From the NCBI GenBank assembly GCA_021604645.1, contig BQJJ01000003.1, positions 1 through 64,000 of the forward strand: a stretch of DNA of 64,000 nucleotides, given 5' to 3'. Below are positions 43,287 through 52,280 of this stretch, in pieces. A model generated the notes under the pieces. That model worked only from the letters and a program-made list of their open reading frames with translations. It did no database searches and was not told the DNA's origin. This stretch comes from Methyloligella sp. (lineage in GTDB: Bacteria; Pseudomonadota; Alphaproteobacteria; Rhizobiales; HXMU1428-3). Position numbers and translations under genes: made by a program. Within the stretch, counting starts at the first letter, position 1. Each line of letters begins with the position of its first letter.

Positions 43287-43688
43287 ATGAGCCGTCCGCT
43301 TCCAAAAGTTATGACAGTGACACAAGCTGCCGCGACACGTGTTCAAGAGATTATTGAAAATTCTGATAAACCAATTGCTGGCTTGAAGATTGGTGTGAAA
43401 AATGGTGGCTGCGCTGGCATGGAGTATACGCTAGATTATGCTGAGAGCATTACAGATGGTTCTGATGTGATTGAAGATCGCGGGATTAAAATTGTGATTG
43501 ATCCCAAAGCCATTCTTTTTCTTCTTGGAACTGAGATGGATTATGAGGTGAGCAAGCTTTCTTCTGGGTTTGTATTTAATAACCCCAATCAAACAAGCGC
43601 ATGTGGATGCGGGGAATCTGTTGCCATCACTCCTGTGACAGAGGAAATGGCTGAGAAATTTGTGGCGTCTGTTAAGGCTGGGAATTAA
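43287..43688 (+). CDS. sufA: A-type Fe-S carrier SufA/IscA
   Basis: A 133-residue A-type carrier. The three conserved Cys are in GVKNGGCAGMEYTLDYA and in the C-terminal SACGCGESVAI. It accepts clusters from SufBCD and passes them to apoproteins. AAAGGAA precedes the ATG. It is the last suf gene, separated from sufT by the hairpin-rich leader, so it may also have separate control. Confidence 0.95.
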   Translation: MSRPLPKVMTVTQAAATRVQEIIENSDKPIAGLKIGVKNGGCAGMEYTLDYAESITDGSDVIEDRGIKIVIDPKAILFLLGTEMDYEVSKLSSGFVFNNPNQTSACGCGESVAITPVTEEMAEKFVASVKAGN

Positions 43689-43721
43689 ATTTTATAAGGA
43701 TGCTCAAGTTTTTAAGCTTGG

Positions 43722-44789
43722 TTATTGCGCGGCTGCGACTGGAGCTGCTTCGCTTAATTCAGTTTGTACGTTGTTTCTGCCAGCATCTTTGGCTGCATAA
43801 AGACATTTATCCGCGCGCGCGATAATGCTTTCAATTGTGTCTGTATTTGTAAACTGCGCTATGCCGAGAGACATTGTAACTCGGCCGAGTTTTTTACCAG
43901 TTGATTTTTTAATCAGTTCTTTATTCATCACAGCTTTGCGAATTTGTTCTGCGACTGTAACTGCGTTATCCAAATTGGTTTGAGGTAGGATGATGGCAAA
44001 CTCTTCACCGCCATAACGAGCAGCTAGATCTTTACCCTTTACATTGGTTTTTAGAATATTGGCTACTAACCTTAGAACCTGGTCTCCAGTTTGGTGGCCG
44101 TGATTATCATTGAAGGCTTTGAAATGATCTATATCTCCAAGAACCAAACATAACGGTTCGCCAGTATCCATAGATGATGTAATTTCTTTTTGTAGTGTGA
44201 TATCAAATTTCTTACGATTGGCGATCGCTGTTAGAGCATCTGTCATAGATTCTGCTTTGATCGTTTCAATGTCCTTATTAAGGTTCATGATTTGATTTTT
44301 TGAGTTTGCAAGATTGCTCTCAAGCTCTTTTGTATTTTGTGCCATTTCAAAGGTAGCTGCTGCCATTGATGAGATCATCATGCGCAGGGAACCTTCGTCT
44401 TTAATATCTTTCAGTTCGCTTGTGAAGATTTCTAAACTTTCACTATAGCTTTCTGTGTTTTGGAGTGAGCTGCCAACCATCTCCATAACTTCGTTTAATT
44501 CTACAGCTACTTGTGAGCTGATTTCTTCCATCCGGTCATCAACTTCAGAGGCATTGAAATGTGTTGTATATAGCTCGTCGAGTTGGTCTTGCTTGATACG
44601 GGGCTGTTCAGAAAGAAGAGTTTTTATTTGATTATTTAATTCAGGTTTTAGACCGCTTGCGTAATTATACCAAAGCTCGTATCCATCGGGAGCGGCTGAC
44701 GTTTGGTTATACTTGATGTAACCAAGAGCCTTCTCGCCAATGGCGACGCTTCTGTCTTGTGAATTGTTCTTGTCTTGATTGTCGGTCAC
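43722..44789 (-). CDS. GGDEF diguanylate cyclase
   Basis: A 355-residue soluble protein. A helical N-terminal half (about 1-175, with coiled-coil around 150-180) is followed by a GGDEF domain (about 185-345). Substrate residues are present (LVLGDIDHFKAFNDNHGHQTGD), and the active site reads ARYGGEEFAIIL, so it should make cyclic di-GMP. The inhibitory R-x-x-D site upstream is K-G-K-D, so product feedback is probably weak or lost. The N-terminal half resembles that of several rhizobial cyclases but is not a named sensor domain. The start is GTG at 44789 with AGGTAAG upstream. Confidence 0.93.
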   Translation of the reverse strand: MTDNQDKNNSQDRSVAIGEKALGYIKYNQTSAAPDGYELWYNYASGLKPELNNQIKTLLSEQPRIKQDQLDELYTTHFNASEVDDRMEEISSQVAVELNEVMEMVGSSLQNTESYSESLEIFTSELKDIKDEGSLRMMISSMAAATFEMAQNTKELESNLANSKNQIMNLNKDIETIKAESMTDALTAIANRKKFDITLQKEITSSMDTGEPLCLVLGDIDHFKAFNDNHGHQTGDQVLRLVANILKTNVKGKDLAARYGGEEFAIILPQTNLDNAVTVAEQIRKAVMNKELIKKSTGKKLGRVTMSLGIAQFTNTDTIESIIARADKCLYAAKDAGRNNVQTELSEAAPVAAAQ

Positions 44790-45031
44790 AGGGCTTACCT
44801 AAATTTCACATTAAACGTGCTAACGTAGTTTTATTCTTCTGACCATTATTGTTTTTGTACGGTTAAAATAGTCTAAAAGATTATGGGTACAGGCATTAAT
44901 ATTCAATTAATTTCCATGTTTAGCAGATTCTATGGTTAGTGCACTACATACCAGAAGTTGAATACTTGTGAGTACAAACGCATTTCTTTCTTAATATACT
45001 GATTTGTATATCTATTTAATTTTCCACTCTG

Positions 45032-46534
45032 TTAACTTTTGTTTTTTGAAACAGATCTTAGCATGAATGCCGGTACGTGATCTCCCATACCCAGAATGGG
45101 TTCATTTGTCTTCTTTTTAGGTGGTGGGGGAGTTGTGTTTTTAGCTTCGCCAGTTTTGTTGTGTTGTTTTGGTGTATTACTTTTTCTTGCAGGTGTTTTT
45201 TTGCGATTATTAGTGCTTTTTTGCTTGTCTTGATCCGTGTTTGTGTTTTCACGGTCATTTGCATTGCTTGCTAAATCTTGCTTGTTTTTTTCTTCTGCTG
45301 AATTGTCTGTATTTTTATTCTTTGAATTTCTATTTGATTGTCTATTGGCAGTTTGGTTTCTGCCTTTATTGCCTCGATTTCCTCGGCCGCGAGATTTAAA
45401 ATCCTGGTCTGTTGGTTCTTCACCAATCCAGACTGGGGTATCTTTAGAAAGCTCTAAGATAGCATCGAGGTATTTTTTATCGCTTGGAGTGATAAATGAT
45501 GCTGCATAGCCTTTGCGACCTGCGCGTCCAGTTCTGCCAATGCGATGGATATAATCTTCTGCGTGAATTGGGATGTCGAAGTTGAAAACGTGGCCAACAT
45601 TTGGAATATCCAAGCCTCTTGCGGCTACATCACTGGCTACTAGAAATGTTATTTCACCGGCTCTGAATTTTTCTAAAGTGATCATCCGTTGGCGTTGATC
45701 CATGTCGCCATGTAAAGCGCCCACACTGTAATTGTGTTTTGACATGGATTTATAGAGAATTTCTACATCACGCTTGCGATTACAGAAGATAATGGCGTTT
45801 TCGATTTCATGCTCGTTGATGGCTTTGCGGAATTCTTCTCTTTTTGCTTTTTCATCAACATTGAGAAATTGAAAGCGTTGTGTAATCGTGCTGGCTGTAC
45901 TGCTTTGGCGCTCGATTTCAACTTTAACGGGAGATTTTAGAAATTCTTGCGTGAATTTTTGAATTTCGGGTGGCATAGTTGCTGAAAAGAACATTGTTTG
46001 TCTTTTGGGCGGTAGTAAGCCACATATTTTTTTGATGTCGTCAATGAAGCCCATATCAAGCATACGATCGGCTTCGTCAATTACGAGAATTTCAACGCCG
46101 GTCAGAAGAATCTTACCGCGGCTAAAATGGTCCATTAGGCGCCCTGGTGTTGCAATCAACACATCTGCGCCTCTATCAAGCTTTTTAAATTGTTCTTCAA
46201 AAGAGACGCCGCCAATGAGCAGCGCAATGGTTAGTTTATGGTTTTTGCCGAGTTGTTCAAAACTTTCAGCTACTTGTGCAGCGAGTTCGCGGGTTGGGGC
46301 CAGAATTAAGGATCTTGGCATCCGTGCTCTTGCGCGGCCTCGCTCTAGTTTTGTCAGCATGGGAATGGTGAAAGAGGCTGTTTTGCCTGTGCCTGTTTGT
46401 GCTATGCCCAGCACATCTTTCCCCTCAATAGCAGGTGGAATGGCTGCTTTTTGAATTGGGGTTGGGCTATCGTAACCAGCGCTTTCAACGGCTGATAATA
46501 TATTTTCGCTTAAGTTCAGCTCTTTAAATGTCAT
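45032..46534 (-). CDS. rhlE: DEAD-box RNA helicase (RhlE-like)
   Basis: A 500-residue helicase. The Q motif is SPTPIQKAAIPP, Walker A is AQTGTGKT, the DEAD box is VLVIDEADRMLDMGF, motif III is FSATMP and motif VI is HRIGRTGRAGRKG. A C-terminal extension of about 125 residues is Asn/Lys/Arg/Thr-rich and disordered (RNA-binding tail), ending FMLRSVSKNKS. RhlE-type enzymes remodel RNA in ribosome assembly and cold response. AGGATC precedes the ATG. Confidence 0.93.
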   Translation of the reverse strand: MTFKELNLSENILSAVESAGYDSPTPIQKAAIPPAIEGKDVLGIAQTGTGKTASFTIPMLTKLERGRARARMPRSLILAPTRELAAQVAESFEQLGKNHKLTIALLIGGVSFEEQFKKLDRGADVLIATPGRLMDHFSRGKILLTGVEILVIDEADRMLDMGFIDDIKKICGLLPPKRQTMFFSATMPPEIQKFTQEFLKSPVKVEIERQSSTASTITQRFQFLNVDEKAKREEFRKAINEHEIENAIIFCNRKRDVEILYKSMSKHNYSVGALHGDMDQRQRMITLEKFRAGEITFLVASDVAARGLDIPNVGHVFNFDIPIHAEDYIHRIGRTGRAGRKGYAASFITPSDKKYLDAILELSKDTPVWIGEEPTDQDFKSRGRGNRGNKGRNQTANRQSNRNSKNKNTDNSAEEKNKQDLASNANDRENTNTDQDKQKSTNNRKKTPARKSNTPKQHNKTGEAKNTTPPPPKKKTNEPILGMGDHVPAFMLRSVSKNKS

Positions 46535-47260
46535 ATGACAATTGATCCTGACCTATTTTGGCCCGGTCTCTTTCATTCAGTGCGCTATTTTAAATCTTTT
46601 TAATTCGATTATTTGCAATCGAAGATTATAGCGCGTTGCTCTTTATCTTTTGGCTTAAATTGATGCAGCTAACTTTATTTTCAAAACCAAATGTTTCAAT
46701 GCAAAGTCTGTGCTCAGAAAACCGTTTTTTTACAAATTTGTCTGTCTTTAACAGGTTTAAACCCGATTTAACAGTCTTTGAACAGAAAATAGCTCTTTAT
46801 TCATTGCTTTTTAGCCATGGCTTACTTCTGCTGTAGATATTTTGACGGTTTGTATGGCTTTTTTTCAGGTAAATGACAAATTAATTTCGCTTAAATTGGT
46901 GGCAAATTGCAAAAATTGCCTGAAATTTTGATAAATTAGAGTGTTTGTGAGGGAGTTCAGCTTTCTAAATGGCAGTCATTTTCTGTTTCCTTTAAAGGTC
47001 AGGATGAGAGAAACTTTGAGTGATTTTCTATTAAATGCCATAAATTTACGTTAGTTGCAGAATGGCCGCTCGCACAATTTAATCTAATTGTCGTAAAATA
47101 AAATGATTCGCATGGAAGACGCAGGTCTGTTAATGCAGCCATGAGAGATTGAGCTGTCTTTAGTGGTTGTCTTCCATTTCCATTCTCAAACCTTCCATTA
47201 AATTGTCACTTTTAGACAAATGATCGAGGTCCGAGAGATAAATGATTGAGGGGCACCCAG
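46535..47260. promoter_or_regulatory. Long rhlE/parE divergent gap
   Basis: 726 bases that must carry the rhlE and parE promoters. ATGGAAGAC (47112-47120) and GTCTTCCAT (47169-47177) form a perfect 9-bp inverted repeat around 48 bases, about 85 bases before parE, and could fold in its leader. A TTAA-N7-TTAAC match to the CtrA box is at 46757-46772 but is far from either start. No coding frame is convincing. Confidence 0.35.
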
Positions 47261-49540
47261 ATGGCGCGGGATTTGTTTTCAAGGCTTGGCTCTGTATTAA
47301 AAGGGTCTGCTGTTAAAGGCGCTGTTGCTAAATCAGATGATAAGTCAGCTGGTAAATCTGTGGAACCTTCAGTTAAGACGCAGGAGCAACCTGTTGTATC
47401 GGGGGGTGAAGAGCAACCTGATTTATTGGATGGAGCTGGAAAAAGTGCGCCGCAAAAGAGTGGGCAAAATAATAGTGAGCCTTTAAAGAATTTAGATTTG
47501 AAGAAAGTAGAGTTAGTGACTGCTAAAACTGAAAAGAATACACAAAAAAAGAAAGCTTCACCTAAAGCTGCTTCAAAAAAAGATAAAGCTGCAGCAGCTA
47601 ATCGGGGTGAGGCTGATTATACCGCAGCTGATATTGAAGTTCTTGAAGGGCTTGAACCAGTGCGTCGTCGCCCTGGTATGTATATCGGTGGTACGGATGA
47701 AAAAGCTCTGCATCATTTGTTTGCTGAGATCATTGATAACTCTATGGACGAAGCTGTTGCTGGCCATGCGAACTGGATCGAAGTTCGCCTTGAAGCTGAT
47801 GGCGCTCTGATTGTTTCTGATAATGGCCGGGGTATTCCTGTTGATCCGCATCCTAAGTTTAAAGATAAGTCCGCGTTAGAAGTGATTATGACGACCCTTC
47901 ACGCTGGTGGTAAGTTTGACAGTAAGGTTTATGCGACTTCTGGTGGTTTGCACGGTGTTGGTGTTTCTGTTGTAAACGCGCTTTCTGAGATTTTGGAAGT
48001 GGAAGTGGCTCGTGGGCAGCAACTTTATAAACAGACCTTTTCGCGTGGTATTGCTCAAGGTGGTATCGAAAAACTTGGGGCTATTAAAAATCGACGTGGC
48101 ACCAAAGTGCGTTTCATTCCAGATGAAGAAATTTTTGGTAAAGGGGCTAAATTCAAGCCGGCAATTCTCTTTAAGATGGCGCGCTCGAAAGCTTATTTGT
48201 TTGGCGGTGTTGAGATCCGCTGGCATTGTGCGCCTGAATTGCTTGGCGAAAAAGATGCAACCCCACCGGAAGCAACATTTCACTTTCCTGGCGGTTTGAA
48301 AGATTTTCTCTCTGTTCGGGTTGAAGGGGCGACGCTTGTTGCGAGCACACTTTTTGCTGGAAAAATTGAAACCAAAGAAGGGCATGGCTCACTTGAGTGG
48401 GCGCTTTGCTGGATTGCGAACCGGGACGGGTTCTTAAATTCTTATTGTAATACGGTGCCAACTCAAGAAGGTGGTACGCATGAAAACGGCTTGCGGGCAG
48501 CGCTTACAAAAGGGCTTCGTGCTCATGGTGAGCGGGTCGGCAATAAGAAGGCCGCTCAAATTACGGCTGATGACGTGCTTGTTAGTATGGGGGCGATGCT
48601 TTCTGTTTTTATTCGCGAACCTGAATTTCAAGGACAGACGAAAGATAAGCTCGCAACTGTTGAAGCCGCTCGAATTGTTGAAAATGCAATTAGGGATGAG
48701 TTTGATCATTGGCTGAGCACTCATACGGCTGAAAGTGCGAAATTGCTCGAGTGGGTTATTGACCGGGCTGAAGAGAGATTGCGCCGGAAGCGGGAAAAAG
48801 AGATTAACCGGAAAACGGCTACTCGCAAATTACGGTTGCCGGGTAAGCTTGCTGATTGTTCTGCTAATTCACGTGAAGATACTGAAATCTTTATTGTGGA
48901 GGGCGACAGTGCGGGTGGTTCTGCGAAGCAGGCACGCGATAGAAAGTTACAAGCTGTGCTTCCTTTGCGCGGTAAAATATTGAATGTTGCGAATGCAAGT
49001 TCTGCAAAATTAGCGCAAAACCAATTGCTCTCAGACCTTGTTCAAGCGCTGGGTTGTGGCATGGGGCGCAGCTTTGTGCTTGATGATTTGCGTTATGATA
49101 AAGTTATCATTATGACGGATGCGGACGTTGATGGAGCGCACATTGCGTCTTTGCTGATTACGTTCTTCTATCGGCAAATGCCTGAGCTGGTGCGCACTGG
49201 CCATCTCTATTTGGCGATGCCGCCGCTATATAAGATTGCTCAAGGAGCGAAGACGCTTTATGCGCGCGATGATGAACATAAAGATGAATTGCTTGATAAA
49301 GAATTTTCTAGCCGCGGTAAGATTGAGATATCTCGATTTAAAGGTCTTGGTGAAATGATGGCTGCTCAGTTGAAAGAAACCACGATGAACCGGCAGAGCC
49401 GGATTTTGTTGAAGGTGGAAATCACTGAGGATGAAGAGATTACGTTGCAAAGTGTTGAGAAATTGATGGGTTCTAAACCTGAAGCTCGCTTTGAGTTTAT
49501 TTCTGAAAATGCTGAATATGCAACTGACTTGGATATTTGA
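47261..49540 (+). CDS. parE: DNA topoisomerase IV subunit B
   Basis: A 759-residue ATPase subunit of the chromosome decatenase. The GHKL ATPase is visible (VLEGLEPVRRRPGMYIGG, DNSMDEAVAGHA, ATSGGLHGVGVSVVNALS), as is the TOPRIM domain (IFIVEGDSAGGSAKQARDR, IIMTDADVDGAHIASLL). About 117 residues of Lys/Ser/Gln-rich low complexity precede the core, longer than usual for alphaproteobacterial ParE. The ATG at 47261 follows GAGGGG; a TTG at 47246 is also in frame. Confidence 0.96.
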   Translation: MARDLFSRLGSVLKGSAVKGAVAKSDDKSAGKSVEPSVKTQEQPVVSGGEEQPDLLDGAGKSAPQKSGQNNSEPLKNLDLKKVELVTAKTEKNTQKKKASPKAASKKDKAAAANRGEADYTAADIEVLEGLEPVRRRPGMYIGGTDEKALHHLFAEIIDNSMDEAVAGHANWIEVRLEADGALIVSDNGRGIPVDPHPKFKDKSALEVIMTTLHAGGKFDSKVYATSGGLHGVGVSVVNALSEILEVEVARGQQLYKQTFSRGIAQGGIEKLGAIKNRRGTKVRFIPDEEIFGKGAKFKPAILFKMARSKAYLFGGVEIRWHCAPELLGEKDATPPEATFHFPGGLKDFLSVRVEGATLVASTLFAGKIETKEGHGSLEWALCWIANRDGFLNSYCNTVPTQEGGTHENGLRAALTKGLRAHGERVGNKKAAQITADDVLVSMGAMLSVFIREPEFQGQTKDKLATVEAARIVENAIRDEFDHWLSTHTAESAKLLEWVIDRAEERLRRKREKEINRKTATRKLRLPGKLADCSANSREDTEIFIVEGDSAGGSAKQARDRKLQAVLPLRGKILNVANASSAKLAQNQLLSDLVQALGCGMGRSFVLDDLRYDKVIIMTDADVDGAHIASLLITFFYRQMPELVRTGHLYLAMPPLYKIAQGAKTLYARDDEHKDELLDKEFSSRGKIEISRFKGLGEMMAAQLKETTMNRQSRILLKVEITEDEEITLQSVEKLMGSKPEARFEFISENAEYATDLDI

Positions 49541-49583
49541 TTTGGATATCTGATTTTTATTCAATCATTACTTTTTAAAAAAT

Positions 49584-49616
49584 AAAAAAGACGCTCTTGA
49601 TGAGCGTCTTTTTTTT
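49584..49616. terminator. Bidirectional terminator after parE
   Basis: GACGCTC (49590-49596), loop TTGAT, GAGCGTC (49602-49608), with AAAAAA before and TTTTTTTT after. It serves parE and the convergent methyltransferase gene. Confidence 0.9.
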
Positions 49617-49641
49617 GCGATTTTTCTTAAACTTACTTTAC

Positions 49642-50088
49642 TTAAATCCAGCGTCTAACTTTGTTTTTGTAAGCTAGGTAGTCTTGACCAAATGCGTCTT
49701 CTGCAGCTTTTTCTTCATATGGTATGTACCAGAAATTAGCACACAAGAAGAAGATTGCGGGGCCTATAAAAGTACTAATGGCATTGAATAAGAAAGTTGC
49801 TCCAATCAGAATAAGCATAAAACCAAGATAAATTGGATTGCGGCTTATTTTGAAAAGGCCGGATGTTACGAGCTTATTTGGATTGTGAAAGGTGTGGATG
49901 TTTGTTTGAACTTTCTTGAAATTATAGGCTGTGATGAGGATGAAGCTCAGCCCTAACATTATGAGTGGGTGACCCAAATGGGAAGTGCGATTAGCTGAGA
50001 AGATCTCGTCAATTGGAAATGAATAATTTAGCGCTGACATAAGAAGGAGGCAAAGGGCGACTAGTACGGGAGGGATGAGCCATTTCAT
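49642..50088 (-). CDS. Isoprenylcysteine methyltransferase-family membrane protein
   Basis: A 148-residue membrane protein with about four hydrophobic segments. Its C-terminal half matches the ICMT/PEMT-like family: LVTSGLFKISRNPIYLGFMLILIG and the final IPYEEKAAEDAFGQDYLAYKNKVRRWI (the E-x-x-L/A-x-x-x-F-G-x-x-Y motif). Family members methylate lipids or small membrane substrates with SAM, and the substrate here is unknown. AGGAC precedes the ATG. It probably stands alone between a terminator and the ABC transporter genes. Confidence 0.85.
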   Translation of the reverse strand: MKWLIPPVLVALCLLLMSALNYSFPIDEIFSANRTSHLGHPLIMLGLSFILITAYNFKKVQTNIHTFHNPNKLVTSGLFKISRNPIYLGFMLILIGATFLFNAISTFIGPAIFFLCANFWYIPYEEKAAEDAFGQDYLAYKNKVRRWI

Positions 50089-50179
50089 GACATTGGTCCT
50101 GTTTGATTTTTCAGAGACAGTTGAATTTATTGATACGGTTTGATGCTTGCTTACCTGTCGGTTTGTGTTTGGTTTTCTT

Positions 50180-50941
50180 TTATTTTTCTGTGACGATTTT
50201 TCCTGAAAAATATTGCTTTGCCGGTTTTGATTTTGGATTTGCTATCATTTCTTTAGCAGGACCTTGTTCACTGACTTGGCCGGCCGTTAGAAATAAAACT
50301 TCTTCAGCTAACCGTTTGGCTTGGCCAATGTCATGGGTGACCAATATGATCTTAGTTCCTTGCTTGTTGGCGGCTTTAATCAAATCTTCGATGACTATTG
50401 TTGCATTCGGGTCGAGGCTGGCGGTTGGTTCATCTAAAAAAAGAATTGATGGTTTGGTCATGAGGGCGCGTGCCATGGCCAGTTTTTGTTGCTCGCCTCC
50501 GGAGAGTAAACGAGCGGGATTATTGGCGTGTTTTGATAGGCCAGCTCTTGTTAAAGCTTCTTCGATTAGTTCTGATTGTTGAGCTTTGCCTGTTATTTTT
50601 TTGACATGCAAATTATAGCGCAGGTTTTCAATGACAGAGCGGCGCAGTAGCACTGGTTTTTGAAAAACCATAGCTTGCGAATTTTGGATGAGTTCTTGAT
50701 TGGTTTCATTATTCCAGCTGATTGTTCCTGATGTTTTTTCAATGAGGTTATGCAGCAATCTGAGAGTTAAGCTTTTGCCAGCTCCATTGGGGCCCATCAG
50801 TGCTGTTATGCCATCAGCTTCAAGTTGAAAGTTTAAATTGTTAATGAGCTTTTTTCCATTTGCCTCATACGCCAGCTTTTCCACTTTAAGCGGGAAAAGG
50901 TTTTGTGAGACCCGAGGGGGCTTTTGTTTTGTTTTAAGCAT
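50180..50941 (-). CDS. tupC: ABC transporter ATPase, tungstate type
   Basis: A 253-residue ABC ATPase. Walker A is GPNGAGKSLTL (the usual Ser/Thr is followed by Leu-Thr), the signature is LLSGGEQQKLAMARAL, and Walker B is ILFLDEPTASLD. The H-loop is VTHDIGQA. It overlaps the permease gene upstream by 8 bases, and the pair matches the TupBC tungstate importer. Phosphate- or molybdate-type specificity cannot be excluded from the ATPase alone. Confidence 0.85.
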   Translation of the reverse strand: MLKTKQKPPRVSQNLFPLKVEKLAYEANGKKLINNLNFQLEADGITALMGPNGAGKSLTLRLLHNLIEKTSGTISWNNETNQELIQNSQAMVFQKPVLLRRSVIENLRYNLHVKKITGKAQQSELIEEALTRAGLSKHANNPARLLSGGEQQKLAMARALMTKPSILFLDEPTASLDPNATIVIEDLIKAANKQGTKIILVTHDIGQAKRLAEEVLFLTAGQVSEQGPAKEMIANPKSKPAKQYFSGKIVTEK

Positions 50942-51641
50942 AGGCTTGACGCTCCGCAGTCAGATTGATGGCGTAAACCAACCCATTGACGATGAAGGAC
51001 AGGATAATCAGTATGATGCCAAGTCCGAGGGCCAAGCTTAAATTTCCTTTTGATGTCTCTAACGCGATGGCTGTGGTCATGATCCGTGTGAGGTGATTGA
51101 TGTTGCCACCGACTATCATCACAGCTCCAACTTCAGCTAAGGCGCGGCCAAACCCTGCCAGGACGACTGTTATGAGTTGGTATCGCCCGTCCCACAATAG
51201 TGTCTTGGCCATAGCTAATTTGCTAACACCCAAAGATTTTAATTGTTCATAATATTCATTGTGCATGACTTCCAGTGTTTGGCGTGTCAGTGCGGCAATG
51301 ATTGGTGTGATCAAGATAGACTGAGCGATGATCATTGCTGTTGGGGTGTAAAGAAGGCCAAGAATACCAAGGGGGCCTGAATTTGAAAGGAAGATATAAA
51401 CAATAAGCCCGACCACCACAGGGGGTAACCCCATGAGAGCGCTTAATGTGATGAGACAGAGTGTGCGTCCTTTAAATTTATAAACTGCTAGAAGAGCGCC
51501 TATTGAAAGGCCGATGACGCAGGAAATGAAGATAGCGATTAAATTAACTTTAAGAGATAGAAGTATGATCTCTACCAAGTTCTTATCTGCAGATATTATG
51601 AGTTGAAAGGCATTTGTGAAAGCTTCTGAGATATCTGTCAT
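50934..51641 (-). CDS. tupB: ABC transporter permease, tungstate type
   Basis: A 235-residue permease with about five or six membrane helices. The EAA-type loop is EYYEQLKSLGVSKLAMAKTLLW, and FGRALAEVGAVMIVGGNINHLTRIMTTAIALET is typical of TupB/WtpB permeases. No gene for the periplasmic binding protein TupA is next to it. ACAGG precedes the ATG. The first gene of the pair has only noncoding DNA upstream. Confidence 0.87.
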   Translation of the reverse strand: MTDISEAFTNAFQLIISADKNLVEIILLSLKVNLIAIFISCVIGLSIGALLAVYKFKGRTLCLITLSALMGLPPVVVGLIVYIFLSNSGPLGILGLLYTPTAMIIAQSILITPIIAALTRQTLEVMHNEYYEQLKSLGVSKLAMAKTLLWDGRYQLITVVLAGFGRALAEVGAVMIVGGNINHLTRIMTTAIALETSKGNLSLALGLGIILIILSFIVNGLVYAINLTAERQAYA

Positions 51642-51831
51642 ATTGCCTGTCTTAATTTCCGGGATATTTGCTGGATGGCTTTAAGGTGTATTTGGGGCCA
51701 TGAGCGTAAATTGACGACCTATCTATGCGCAGTTTGGCATATAGGGCTTTTTCAATAAAGAGGAATTCAAGAGATTAATTAATTTAGAGCTCTGTCAATC
51801 TGAAGGGATTGTTTAATTTATTGGGTTAGGC

Positions 51832-51960
51832 AAAAAAAAACCAGGTCATTGCTGACCTGGTATATAGGGTGCTTCTAAAGTAAGAAGCTGAATAGAAGGT
51901 ATTCTGGGGAGTGAAGAAACCTTCAAGATCAACACAGTGAGAACTGTTTGTTAATCTCTA
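51832..51960 (-). ncRNA. Candidate minus-strand small RNA with strong terminator
   Basis: A near-ideal terminator is read on the minus strand: CCAGGTCA, loop GCAA, TGACCTGG, then nine T (51860 down to 51832). No minus-strand gene lies upstream of it within 800 bases. Three more stems precede it in the same RNA: GCTTCT / AGAAGC (51871-51888), GAAGGT / ACCTTC (51895-51924) and ACAGT / ACTGT (51934-51947). TTGCAC (51997-51992) with a -10 like CATATT or TATTAC (51974-51967) could start an RNA of about 130 bases. No known family is recognised. Confidence 0.5.
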
Positions 51961-52001
51961 TGCTTAGTAATATGCCCTTTTTCTCTGAGGAGTGCAAGTG
52001 A

Positions 52002-52185
52002 AAATGCTGCAGAGCAGCTATGCACATTTTGCATGGCTATTTTTGCCTCATAAGCCTCTTAATAAGGCATTTTTGAGGCTTTGGTGGGTTTTGGTGTCTT
52101 CTGCGGCGCGGCATTCTGACGCTTGGAGGGAAGGTTTTTTATGAGGATTTCCTGAAAATGCCGCTTTGCAGCATTTGTTTTTGTT
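52002..52185 (+). ncRNA. Candidate plus-strand structured RNA
   Basis: AAATGCTGCA (52002-52011) and TGCAGCATTT (52167-52176) are perfect complements closing a 155-base region. Inside are GCTGC-AGA-GCAGC (52006-52018), ATGCA-CATTT-TGCAT (52020-52034) and a GCCTCA / TGAGGC stem (about 52045-52079). The right arm can also form a local terminator, AAATGC-CGCTTTGCA-GCATTT, followed by GTTTTTGTT. It lies before a small secreted-protein gene (52281), so it could be a separate RNA or a leader. No match to 6S, SRP or RNase P RNA is evident by eye. Confidence 0.4.
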
Positions 52186-52280
52186 AACTTTTTTTATCAT
52201 GATAGCATTTGTGTTATTTTTGTACTTTAATAATCACGTATTCGTTTTTGACTTTTTTGTTCATTTTAATGGAGAGTTAT

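Noticed and set aside
46757..46772. TTAA-N7-TTAAC match to a CtrA box in the rhlE/parE gap
   Set aside because: It is about 490 bases from parE and 220 from rhlE, and such AT-only matches are expected by chance in this AT-rich DNA.
46535..47260. Long AT-rich gap as a replication origin
   Set aside because: No cluster of DnaA boxes is seen, and dnaA, hemE or other origin markers are absent.
52002..52185. 6S, SRP or RNase P RNA
   Set aside because: Length would fit 6S, but no conserved sequence or domain of these RNAs can be recognised by eye.
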